From: Terriglobales bacterium
GTDB lineage: Bacteria > Acidobacteriota > Terriglobia > Terriglobales > Acidobacteriaceae
Reading direction: 5' to 3'
Assembly (NCBI GenBank): GCA_035457425.1
Contig: DATIBR010000180.1
Location: 1-64,000 of the forward strand
Length of the DNA stretch: 64,000 nucleotides
The notes under the pieces were generated by a model that saw only the letters and a list, made by a program, of their open reading frames with translations, made no database searches and was not told where the DNA came from. This document shows, piece by piece, positions 47,606-55,612 of this stretch. The translations under genes were made by a program, and so were the position numbers. Every line of letters starts with the position of its first letter. The stretch's first letter is position 1.

Positions 47606-49759
47606 CTACCAGATCTTCCGGCGCACAGTGTTCCAGACGGGCTCCCAGAGCATCGCAACCAGGCTGCGCCAGCCGTGGTAAACCTTCGCGGTGCCGGGCA
47701 TGCCGAGCAGCAGGGAGCCGTCAGGGTTCGGGATCACGATGGTGACGACGTAGTACTTCGGCGGACGGATGCCCTTGTATTCGGCATGCGGCGTCAGTCC
47801 CGCCTGGATGTCTTCGGAAGCAGGCAACACGGAATCCACGGTCCCCGTAAGGGGAAGGAGACGGCCTTCCGGCAGGAGACTGGCCTTCGCGCCGACGGTA
47901 ACCTTGCGGAGGTCGAATTCCGGCACATAGAGGCGGGCCTTCAAAGTGGACGTGTCCGCCACCTCGAGCAGCTCGACGCCTTCCTTGACGTAGCTATTGG
48001 CGAGGTCCTCAGGCCGCGGGCTGGCCACCACGCCGTCGCGCGGGCTCCGGACGACCAGCCGATCCATGCGGTCCCTGGTCCCTTCCGCATCGGTACGCGA
48101 CTGGTTGCGCGCGTTCTGTGCCTTGGCGAAATCCAGCGAGCGAAGTTGCGCCTCGTTCAGCTCCGCTTTGGCGTAGACGAGCTGTGCGTTCGCCTTCCCA
48201 GCGGCCGACTCCACGTCAAAATTCCGCACCCGCATCAACACGTCGCCTGCTTTCACGCGCTGGCCTTCCGAGACGTTGACCAGCTCGACCCGGCCGGGAA
48301 CGGCGGCGCGCAACACGGAGGTAGCGTTGGGTTCAAGAACGTAGCGACCTTCCACCGAGTCGCGCCAGATGGGGGCGAAGAGGAGTACCGCCGCGGCGAC
48401 TGCGGCCGCGACCCGGCGCCGGGGCGTGAACCACGCCCGCACGCGCTCTTTCTTGTCGAGATAAACCGTCTTCATAAAGGCCACCAAGGTCTTGATCCGG
48501 GAGCGGAAGATGAGGAGCCCGGCCAGCGTCGCTGGAATGAACGCCCAGTCGCCGCTGAAGCCGCGCGTGATGTTCCCCGCGAAGCGCGCAACGAAATACA
48601 GGATGGTGTAGCTGTAGAGGCCCGAGGTGAGGGCGTAGAAGACGTAACCGAAACGCCGCTTCTTGGGGACATAGGGGATCTCGATGGGCAGGCGCCAGAA
48701 GTACTTCTTCACCAAGGCCGAGGTATAGGCGGTCGAATCCTCTTTCAGGTTGGGGATGGAGATGATCTCGGTGAGGAGGTAGTAGCCGTCGAGCTTGATG
48801 AGCGGGTTCCAGTTGAAGAAGATGACACCGAGACCGGTGATCAGGATCATCTTGTAGGCGAAGTCGTGGACCCAGCTGCCGTAGGGAGTGACGTACCAGA
48901 GCGGCGTGGCGATGGCGCAGATCATCATCTCCGACCACGCGCCTGAGACGATGGTCACCACGCGCTGCCACTTGCCGGCATAGACCCAGGCTTCGGTGAC
49001 GTCGGTGAAGAACGCGGGCGTCAGGTACACGAGGTGGAAGCCCATGCGATGGACGTGCCCGCCGTAGTGCTTGCACGAGATGCCGTGGGCGGTCTCGTGA
49101 ATGAACAGGACGAAGCAGGCGAGCAGCCAGAACTCGGCGATCTCCCAGCCGCTCTTCGCGGTCATGTTGTAGAACTGCAGCGTGTCGACGCCGATCTCTT
49201 CCCACTTGATGAAGAAGATGTATCCCATCAGCAGGAAGGACGCGACGGTGAGCAGCGTGAACCACGGTGTGTACATGAAGCTGAGCGCGCGGTTCACCAC
49301 CTCCAGGTAGTTGTCGGGGTCCCAGGCGTTGAACTCGATGTGGGAGACGTCGCCGAAGCGCGATTGTTTCTTGGCCTGCAGGGCGCGCCCTTCGGCCAGC
49401 TTCTGCCGGAGCGCGATGTTCTTCTCCAGCGGAGTCTTGAACCAGAAGTCGACGGCGTCGAGCTCCTCGGCATACGTGCGGATCTCTTCCGGGCTATAGC
49501 GCACGCCGCTCTGCTGGGCATAGAGCTCCGCGATCTCCTCGTAGGAGCGCTTGCCGTCAAAGAGATTGACGATGGCCCATTGCTCGGGCGTGAAGGTGAA
49601 CAGCTCGGGACGCTTGGAGATGACCGCGCTGACGACGCGCTCGTCGCCTTCCATGTGCTCTCGGCCGACCAGCGACGGGTGCAGGCGGAAGTATCCCTGG
49701 CGTTGCGCGTGGATGGGGATCTCAGGGAGCGCGACGTTCAGAGTCTCGGTAAGATTCAT
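47606..49759 (-). CDS. PqqD-like / site-2 protease (M50) / HlyD fusion
   Basis: A 717-residue multidomain membrane protein. Residues about 20-110 resemble PqqD, the peptide-recognition fold of RiPP systems (FTPEQWAIVNLFDGKRSYEEIAELY). About 160-450 is an S2P-type membrane domain with HETAH (221-225) and NPLIKLDGYYLL (318-329) carrying the second metal Asp. After another helix (VAAAVAAAVLLFAPIW) comes a HlyD-type half-hairpin with biotinyl-like lobes (VPGRVELVNVSEGQRVKAGDVLMRV, then a helical hairpin and beta barrel). Likely in the inner membrane reaching the periplasm. Third gene of the operon started at 53091. Confidence 0.88.
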   Translation of the reverse strand: MNLTETLNVALPEIPIHAQRQGYFRLHPSLVGREHMEGDERVVSAVISKRPELFTFTPEQWAIVNLFDGKRSYEEIAELYAQQSGVRYSPEEIRTYAEELDAVDFWFKTPLEKNIALRQKLAEGRALQAKKQSRFGDVSHIEFNAWDPDNYLEVVNRALSFMYTPWFTLLTVASFLLMGYIFFIKWEEIGVDTLQFYNMTAKSGWEIAEFWLLACFVLFIHETAHGISCKHYGGHVHRMGFHLVYLTPAFFTDVTEAWVYAGKWQRVVTIVSGAWSEMMICAIATPLWYVTPYGSWVHDFAYKMILITGLGVIFFNWNPLIKLDGYYLLTEIISIPNLKEDSTAYTSALVKKYFWRLPIEIPYVPKKRRFGYVFYALTSGLYSYTILYFVARFAGNITRGFSGDWAFIPATLAGLLIFRSRIKTLVAFMKTVYLDKKERVRAWFTPRRRVAAAVAAAVLLFAPIWRDSVEGRYVLEPNATSVLRAAVPGRVELVNVSEGQRVKAGDVLMRVRNFDVESAAGKANAQLVYAKAELNEAQLRSLDFAKAQNARNQSRTDAEGTRDRMDRLVVRSPRDGVVASPRPEDLANSYVKEGVELLEVADTSTLKARLYVPEFDLRKVTVGAKASLLPEGRLLPLTGTVDSVLPASEDIQAGLTPHAEYKGIRPPKYYVVTIVIPNPDGSLLLGMPGTAKVYHGWRSLVAMLWEPVWNTVRRKIW

Positions 49760-49774
49760 GGCAAGGCGCGAGTT

Positions 49775-50689
49775 CTATTTCGGGTGTTCGAAGCTGATGT
49801 TCGCCGACATGCCGGGCCGCAGGTCCTTGCCGGGCGAGACGACTTCGGCGGCGACCTCGATCGTGCCGCTGGCGGGATCGACGACCGGGCTCACTAGGAC
49901 GATCTTGGCGGCGTGCTTCATCTCGGGTGCGTCCGCGACGGTGAGCTCCAGCATGTCCCCTTTTTGCACCCTGCCGATGTATTTTTCAGGAAGCGTGAAG
50001 CGGACGCGGAGCGGGGAAGTCGCGGTCACCCAGAATAAGCGCTCGCCGGCCGTGACCTTATCGCCGGCACGGACGTAGCGGCGTCCGACGACGCCGGCGA
50101 ATGGAGCGACGATGCGGATCTTCGCCAGCTCGACTTCGGCGCCCTTGAGCTGCTCGCGCGCGCTTTCCAGGCTTGCGCGGATGCGTTCGGTCTCGAAGCG
50201 GGCGCCCTGCGTCTTGTAGCGCGCCTTGTCGAGTTCCTGCGCGGTGACCAGGCCGGACTCCGCTAGCTTCTCCATCCTGGCCAGCTCGGCCTCCTGGGCC
50301 TTCACTTCGTATTCCCAGCCCTTCACATCGAATTCCAGGCTGCGGACGCGGGCGGCGGCGCCGTTGCGCTCGGCCAGGGCCTGCCGGCTGTCCAACTCAG
50401 CCAACAACTGCCCCTGTTTCACCTGCGATCCGATGTCGGCGACGACGCGGCTCATCATGCCATCGCGCTGGGCTTCGACCTCGACCTGGTTCTCGACGAT
50501 GAGCGGGCCGCTGGCGATGACGCCGTCGTCGGGGCCGGTGGTGGTGGCCGCAGTTGCTTTTGTGACAGCGGGATTGGGCGCGGTCTCCGTCTTCGCCGCC
50601 GACGCATTCGAGCCGCTGCAGCCGGCCAGGAACATCGCCAGCGGGAGCGCTGCCATCCACAGACCCTGTTTCACGTCGAGCCTCCTCAT
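49775..50689 (-). CDS. HlyD/RND-type periplasmic adaptor lipoprotein
   Basis: A 304-residue adaptor. The lipobox FLAGC follows a hydrophobic signal, so it is membrane-anchored by lipid. A biotinyl-lipoyl half (VEAQRDGMMSRVVADIGSQVKQGQLLAEL), an alpha hairpin (about 105-190) and a beta-barrel (IRIVAPFAGVVGRRYVRAGDKV) follow, as in MFP proteins of efflux and secretion pumps. No RND or ABC pump subunit is adjacent, which is unusual. The ATG at 50689 is chosen for MRRLDVKQG. Five bases separate it from the upstream gene. Confidence 0.88.
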   Translation of the reverse strand: MRRLDVKQGLWMAALPLAMFLAGCSGSNASAAKTETAPNPAVTKATAATTTGPDDGVIASGPLIVENQVEVEAQRDGMMSRVVADIGSQVKQGQLLAELDSRQALAERNGAAARVRSLEFDVKGWEYEVKAQEAELARMEKLAESGLVTAQELDKARYKTQGARFETERIRASLESAREQLKGAEVELAKIRIVAPFAGVVGRRYVRAGDKVTAGERLFWVTATSPLRVRFTLPEKYIGRVQKGDMLELTVADAPEMKHAAKIVLVSPVVDPASGTIEVAAEVVSPGKDLRPGMSANISFEHPK

Positions 50690-50694
50690 CGTCC

Positions 50695-53091
50695 TCACCA
50701 CGGCAACCAGGACCAGGCCTTCGACCAGGCCCACATCCCAAGCTTGCGGAACATCACGTATCCGACCGAATGGTAGCCCGGTACGGAGACCTTCCCCCGT
50801 CCCTGCATTCCGGAACGAACCAGGCCCTCGGGGTTGTCGATGGTCACGCGCGCGAAGTACACGCGATGTTCGCCTTCGGGCGTGCTCATCGGGCTGACCA
50901 CGTCCACGGTCCCGTCATAAGTCTTGGTCGGCAGCGCCTCAAGCTTGACCCAGCCTTTCACGCCCTGGCGCAGCAAGCCGGCGTCGCCTTCGGGGATGGC
51001 AACGTCCACGACGGCGTGGGAGGTATCGATGACCTCGGCGAATGGGTCGCCGGGCTCGAGGTGGCGGCCCGTGAAGGTCTCAATGTGCGGGGTGGCCACG
51101 ACGCCGGCGATGGGGGCGCGCAGCTTGGTGCGGTCGAGCCGCTCCTGCGCCCGGCGGACCTCGGCGGTCCAGTAATCGGCGTTGGCGCGGGTGGCGCCGG
51201 CGGTGGCGCCGTCGCCAGTGGCGAGCGCCCGACTCATGTCGGCCATGGCGTCGGCGCGCTTGGCTTCGGCGGCAGCCAGGGCCGACTTGGCGTCCCAGTC
51301 TTCCATCTCGGCGATGACCGTACCGGGGGCGACGCGTTCGCCTTCCTTGACGAGCACGCGGCGCACCACGCCTTCCACTTCGGGCTGAACCTGCGCGCGC
51401 AGGGCAGGCGCGACGGTGGCGTCGCCGTCCAGCCGCATCGGCATCGGCGTGACCGCGAGCAGCACCAGGCCGACGACGGTGGCAGTGATGTAAGTCTGGC
51501 GGCGGCGCTTTCCCAGCCGCATGAAACGGTCTCTCTTCTGGAGGAGCGGCTCGAGAATGCCGATGAAGGGGACTTCCTTGTACATCTCGGCATTGCGGAT
51601 GGCAACCGTCGCCTGGCCCGCGAGCACCTTGATCATCTCGAAGTGCGCTTCGTTGAGGAAGTCGGGATCGCTGCTCTCGAAGGTGATGATGCCGACGCGG
51701 CCCTGCTCGTCGCTGAGGGGCAGGGCAAAGAAGCCGCGCGCTCCGCTTTCGGCGAAGTAAGCGCGGAACTTTTCCTCGCTCGATTCTGGAGACGCCTTGA
51801 TGGTCTCCTCGCGCTGGGTGGCGTAGACCTCCTGCTGCACGCCGGCGACCCAGTGCACGAGGTCGTCGAGCCGGCGGATGTTGGGGTCGGTGTTGTCGAC
51901 GCGGGCTTCGCCGGTCACCGCCTTCATCACCATCTTGCCGTGCTGGTCGAGCGATAGGGTGGCGCGCTCGTACGGGATGACCTCCTGCGGGCCATCGACT
52001 ACGGCCTGTAGTACGCGCTCCAAGTGAAGCGTGGAAGTGATCTCCTTGCTGACCTTGACCAGCGTTTCGAGGATCTCGACCTTGCGCTCGGCCTGCAACA
52101 AACTCGCGTTATGCAGCGCGCTCGCGGCAGTCTCGCAGATGGTGGTGAGCAGGAAGAGGTCGTCTTCGTCAAAGTTGCTACCGTCGAAACGATTCATGAC
52201 TTCGACGACACCGACCTCTTTTCCTTTCTCCAGAACGGGCGCGAGCATGGCGCAATAGGCGCCCTCAGTCTGCCGTCGTTGCAGCCGCTCGTCGTCTGCG
52301 CTCTCGATCAGGATCGCTTCGCCCTTGTCGGACACCTCGGCCGCGAGCCCTTCGCCTGCCTTCTGGATGGCGCCGAGTTCGTAGCGGGGATCGTCTCCGG
52401 CCTGTCCGGTCAGGACAAGTTCATCACCGTCGACGAGCCAGAGGTTCACGATGGGGGCGTTGAGGATCTCCTGGAATTTGGAGCAGATGATCGGCACGAG
52501 CGAGTCGAGCTCGAGCGTGCTGTTGAAGACCTTCTCGAGGTCGTACATCTGCGTGACGCGGGTGATGGACTCGAGCTGCTGGTTACGCTCGTTCTCGTAA
52601 ATGATGGCGGAGCCCAGCCCGGTCGCCGCCACCGAGGCACACTCGATCGCGGGAGCGATGGCGGCTTCGGTCAGCGACTTGCCGAAGCCGATGAGCTCGA
52701 TGCCGCCGATGAGCGTTTCCTCATCGATCAACAACGGGATGTAAGCGAGCGAGCCCACGGTCCGGCGCACGTTGAGGTGCGAGTAGTCTTCGCGGGCGAG
52801 GTCGGCGACCTCGTAGAGCAAAGGCTCGCGCCGCTCGGCGAGTTCGCCCAGAGTGCCGGCATGGAACTCGACGGTGGCATCCTGGAGGGCGATCTCGCCC
52901 TGGACGGCGGCGGCGGACCACTCGGGCGCGTTCTGATCGTGCACGACGTAGAGGATGACCGCGGTGTCGGGGAGCATCCCGGCGATGAAGTTCGCGACGA
53001 TGCGGGCGCGTGGCCCGACCTCTCGCTCCGCGAGCAGCGATGCAGCCAGCTCCGCCAGCGGAACGGAGAAGCCCGGACTCTGAGTCGCCAT
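50695..53091 (-). CDS. Triple-GAF sensor fused to HlyD-type adaptor
   Basis: A 798-residue protein with an unusual order: about 30-190, 200-360 and 370-530 are GAF-like domains (for example ILNAPIVNLWLVDGDELVLTGQAG and ERATLSLDQHGKMVMKAVTGEA). A membrane helix follows (YITATVVGLVLLAVTPM), then a HlyD-type biotinyl lobe and hairpin (VQPEVEGVVRRVLVKEGERVAPGTVIAEM) and beta-barrel. Cytoplasmic sensing could thus be coupled to a periplasmic adaptor. The ATG at 53091 has AAGGAG seven bases before it. First gene of the three-gene operon, with its own sigma-70 promoter. Confidence 0.87.
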   Translation of the reverse strand: MATQSPGFSVPLAELAASLLAEREVGPRARIVANFIAGMLPDTAVILYVVHDQNAPEWSAAAVQGEIALQDATVEFHAGTLGELAERREPLLYEVADLAREDYSHLNVRRTVGSLAYIPLLIDEETLIGGIELIGFGKSLTEAAIAPAIECASVAATGLGSAIIYENERNQQLESITRVTQMYDLEKVFNSTLELDSLVPIICSKFQEILNAPIVNLWLVDGDELVLTGQAGDDPRYELGAIQKAGEGLAAEVSDKGEAILIESADDERLQRRQTEGAYCAMLAPVLEKGKEVGVVEVMNRFDGSNFDEDDLFLLTTICETAASALHNASLLQAERKVEILETLVKVSKEITSTLHLERVLQAVVDGPQEVIPYERATLSLDQHGKMVMKAVTGEARVDNTDPNIRRLDDLVHWVAGVQQEVYATQREETIKASPESSEEKFRAYFAESGARGFFALPLSDEQGRVGIITFESSDPDFLNEAHFEMIKVLAGQATVAIRNAEMYKEVPFIGILEPLLQKRDRFMRLGKRRRQTYITATVVGLVLLAVTPMPMRLDGDATVAPALRAQVQPEVEGVVRRVLVKEGERVAPGTVIAEMEDWDAKSALAAAEAKRADAMADMSRALATGDGATAGATRANADYWTAEVRRAQERLDRTKLRAPIAGVVATPHIETFTGRHLEPGDPFAEVIDTSHAVVDVAIPEGDAGLLRQGVKGWVKLEALPTKTYDGTVDVVSPMSTPEGEHRVYFARVTIDNPEGLVRSGMQGRGKVSVPGYHSVGYVMFRKLGMWAWSKAWSWLPW

Positions 53092-53193
53092 GCAGCGGCT
53101 CCTTCTGTCGAGAAGTCTGAGGAATGCGGCTTGCAACCGCCAGGAGACTATTGCGCTTGCAAAATCCGGCAGGTTCTCTTAATTTGAGCGCGC

Positions 53194-53222
53194 ACTGTAG
53201 CAAACAGGTATTGAGGTGTCAA
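53194..53222 (-). promoter_or_regulatory. Sigma-70 promoter of the GAF-HlyD operon
   Basis: On the minus strand TTGACA (53217-53222) and TACAGT (53194-53199) are separated by 17 bases. The perfect inverted repeat GGTGTCAATCAACACC (53215-53230) covers the -35, so a repressor or activator site is plausible. It sits between this operon and the divergent STAS gene. Confidence 0.7.
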
Positions 53223-53264
53223 TCAACACCTTAGCTGTAGAGCGCCCGTCCCCGGAGGCCGTGC

Positions 53265-53603
53265 TTGGAGATCGACGTACGAAAGAAAGAAGAAGTCCAG
53301 GTCATCCATCTCCACGGCGATTTGAAGATCGGCGACCCCGTCGACTCCTTCCGCCAGACCGTTGAAGAGCTTTTCGGCCAGGGCGACAGCCGCATCGTGG
53401 TCGATGTCGGCGACGTCCCCATGATCGACTCCAGCGGCATCGGAGCGCTGGTGCGGCTTCTGACGATCGCTAAGCAGCGCGGCGGCGCACTCAAGCTCGT
53501 CAATCCCTCGAAACTTGCCGTCCAGACCCTGAAGATCGTTGGCCTGCTGAACCTGTTCGAGATCTACGAAGATGAAGGCCAAGCGGTCTCGTCGTTCAAC
53601 TAG
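53265..53603 (+). CDS. STAS-domain anti-anti-sigma factor
   Basis: A 112-residue SpoIIAA/RsbV-like protein. VDVGDVPMIDSSGIGALVRL contains the Ser that partner anti-sigma kinases phosphorylate. The start is TTG at 53265 with CGGAGG six bases upstream. No partner kinase is nearby. It overlaps the next gene by 32 bases, which implies coupled translation or a wrongly placed start of that gene. Confidence 0.88.
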   Translation: MEIDVRKKEEVQVIHLHGDLKIGDPVDSFRQTVEELFGQGDSRIVVDVGDVPMIDSSGIGALVRLLTIAKQRGGALKLVNPSKLAVQTLKIVGLLNLFEIYEDEGQAVSSFN

Positions 53604-54354
53604 GAGATCCAGGAGTCGGGGTCCTGCGAAGCGGGCGGTGCCGCGCCCGCGCATCTCCACGGTCATCTTCGACCTCGACGACACACTCTACGACTGCTTT
53701 CGCCAGCGCGTGCAGTCGGCTCATCGCCACGCCGCTGGGGTGATGGCCGAGCATGGCGTCAACGGGACGCCGGAGCAGATATTCCGGGAGCGAATGAAGG
53801 CGTTCCAGACGGATCCGCAGCTCCATCACATCGATATCGCCGTGATTCGAAAACTGGGCGTGAAGGAATGGGCGAATCCTGCGTTGATCGAGATGCGCTC
53901 GCGCGCGGCGTACTTCTCCACCCCGGTCGGGAAGCTCACGCTGTTTCCCGCCAGCCTGCGCGTCTTGCGAACGTTCGCCAAGCGAGGCGTGCGCAACTTC
54001 ATCGTCAGCTTCGGAGATCCCGAAACGCAGCACGCGAAGGTGCGCTCGCTGGGGCTGGACACTGAAGCTTCGGTGAGGAAGGTCTTCTACGCCGACACCG
54101 GCAAGCTTCTGACCAAGGAAGCCATCTTCAGGGTCATCCAGCAGCACGAGGAGCCGGACCCAAGCAAGATCCTGGTCGTGGGCGATCGGCCGTCGAGTGA
54201 GATCAAGGCAGGGAAGGCGCTTGGCTTCCACACGGTGCGGCTGCGCCACGGAGAGTTCTCGTCGCTCGACCCGGCCGGACCGGAAGAGGAGTCGGACCGG
54301 ACGATCCATTCGATCGGCGACGTATTGCGCCTGCCGTACCGCTTCGGCAAATGA
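53572..54354 (+). CDS. HAD-superfamily hydrolase
   Basis: A 260-residue HAD phosphatase-like protein with motif I FDLDDTLYDCF (both Asp present), motif II at FIVSFGDPE, and motif III/IV ILVVGDRPSSEIKAGKALGF. The first ~28 residues are very basic (KAKRSRRSTRRSRSRG) and may not be translated: the GTG at 53638 is an alternative start that removes the overlap with the STAS gene. The natural substrate is unknown. Confidence 0.85.
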   Translation: MKAKRSRRSTRRSRSRGPAKRAVPRPRISTVIFDLDDTLYDCFRQRVQSAHRHAAGVMAEHGVNGTPEQIFRERMKAFQTDPQLHHIDIAVIRKLGVKEWANPALIEMRSRAAYFSTPVGKLTLFPASLRVLRTFAKRGVRNFIVSFGDPETQHAKVRSLGLDTEASVRKVFYADTGKLLTKEAIFRVIQQHEEPDPSKILVVGDRPSSEIKAGKALGFHTVRLRHGEFSSLDPAGPEEESDRTIHSIGDVLRLPYRFGK

Positions 54355-54378
54355 AAAAGGGCGGGCCGAAGCCCGCCC
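54354..54378 (-). terminator. Terminator of the nucleotidyltransferase-like gene
   Basis: A perfect 8-bp stem (GGGCGGGC with GCCCGCCC) and CGAA loop, with five A residues on its left, reads on the minus strand as a stem followed by TTTTT. Confidence 0.8.
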
Positions 54379-54393
54379 TGCCGCAAGTACTGA

Positions 54394-55479
54394 CTACCAG
54401 ACTCCTTTATCGCTCCCCGTCACCCGGTAGGCCACCGCGGCAGCCGTGGCCAGCGGCGGTAACAGCGACAAGCGGAAGGTCCCCTCAACGTCGCCGCGCA
54501 GCGCTGTCTTGGTGATCTGCGTGGTGTAGAGGTGGGCGCCATGCGGCATGATGGGCACACGCAGGAATTTGGCGCGGACGTTCACCTCGTTGCCGTTCAC
54601 GCGCGCGGCCTCCAGCACCTCGGCGGGAAGATTCAGCGGCGTGCCGGTGAACTGCGCGACCTTGTCGGACACGATCTTGAGGTAGCTAGCCACACCGGCC
54701 CAGATGCCGGCTTGCTCGCTCGCCTGCCGGAGCTCGCGGTAATCGATGCGCCCGGCGGCGACGTCGTTGGCGGTGTTCACGATGTCGCACACGCGGAAGT
54801 AGAAGTGGCGGTACATCCGTTGCAGAGTCGCCACGATAAGTGCCTCTTCCGGCGCGGGCGCCTGGTAGATGAGACCCATCAGCGTCTTGGGCTGCCGGCG
54901 GGAGACGAAGCGCTCTGCCAGATGCGTGTGTTCGCCGGTTTGTCCCAGGCGCTGCGCGTGGACTTCGACCGCCTCCGGCAGGTCGGGCACGGCGAAGTTC
55001 CACTTGTTGGCCAGGCGGTCACCCCAGCTCCGCGCCTCGATGTGCGCGTTGAATCTCGAGACCATCACGCGGATGACCTTGCGCTCGCTCGCCGTGGTGT
55101 AGAGATCGAGGTCGTTGCCCAAGTCAGGCCAGTGCTCGAGCGACTTCATGACGACGGTCGCGCAGCCCGCGGCTTCCAGGGCCTCGACGATGCCATGCAG
55201 CCTGGTAAGCGCGTTCTCGATGCGGGCGCGCTCCTTCTCGATGGCGGCGGCAGCCCAGCGCTCCACGGCGGTGTCGCCTTCCGCCAGCGCGATGGCGCGA
55301 AGCGGCTCGAGCGCACGAATGATGACGTGATGCGAGTCCGCCAGGGCGACGAACTCGTCGCGCTCGGCGTCCTTCAGTGAGGAGACAAGCCGGTAGGCGT
55401 CTTGTGCCTGGGTCGGGTTCAGCGTGAGGGTCAGGAGTGCGTGGACGTATTCCTTCTCGCGAGCCAGCGGAGCAGCCAT
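54394..55479 (-). CDS. Nucleotidyltransferase-family protein (NTP_transf_5-like)
   Basis: A 361-residue soluble protein. The central VVMKSLEHWPDLGNDLDLYT resembles the K-G-x-D-L-D-L-Y site of putative nucleotidyltransferases often found in capsule or peptide-modification loci. The rest is helical. It begins MAAPLAREKEY and stands alone on its strand with its own terminator. Substrate unknown. The divergent UbiD gene starts 134 bases away. Confidence 0.7.
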   Translation of the reverse strand: MAAPLAREKEYVHALLTLTLNPTQAQDAYRLVSSLKDAERDEFVALADSHHVIIRALEPLRAIALAEGDTAVERWAAAAIEKERARIENALTRLHGIVEALEAAGCATVVMKSLEHWPDLGNDLDLYTTASERKVIRVMVSRFNAHIEARSWGDRLANKWNFAVPDLPEAVEVHAQRLGQTGEHTHLAERFVSRRQPKTLMGLIYQAPAPEEALIVATLQRMYRHFYFRVCDIVNTANDVAAGRIDYRELRQASEQAGIWAGVASYLKIVSDKVAQFTGTPLNLPAEVLEAARVNGNEVNVRAKFLRVPIMPHGAHLYTTQITKTALRGDVEGTFRLSLLPPLATAAAVAYRVTGSDKGVW

Positions 55480-55581
55480 GGGTTCTATGAGGTCCTTCGG
55501 AGCAGATGAGCCCGGGAGGGCGCGTACATCGGAGTTGGATGAGAGCGGCTGCTGCTGAGTTTGCCGGTGCGCTCCGGCCCG

Positions 55582-55587
55582 TATAAT
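55582..55587 (+). promoter_or_regulatory. -10 element of the UbiD gene
   Basis: A perfect TATAAT lies 26 bases before the TTG at 55613, with a weak TTGCCG 15 bases upstream. It overlaps the ATG at 55586, which argues that ATG is not the translation start. Confidence 0.55.
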
Positions 55588-55612
55588 GGCGCGTTCTGCA
55601 CAGGAGAGCCGA

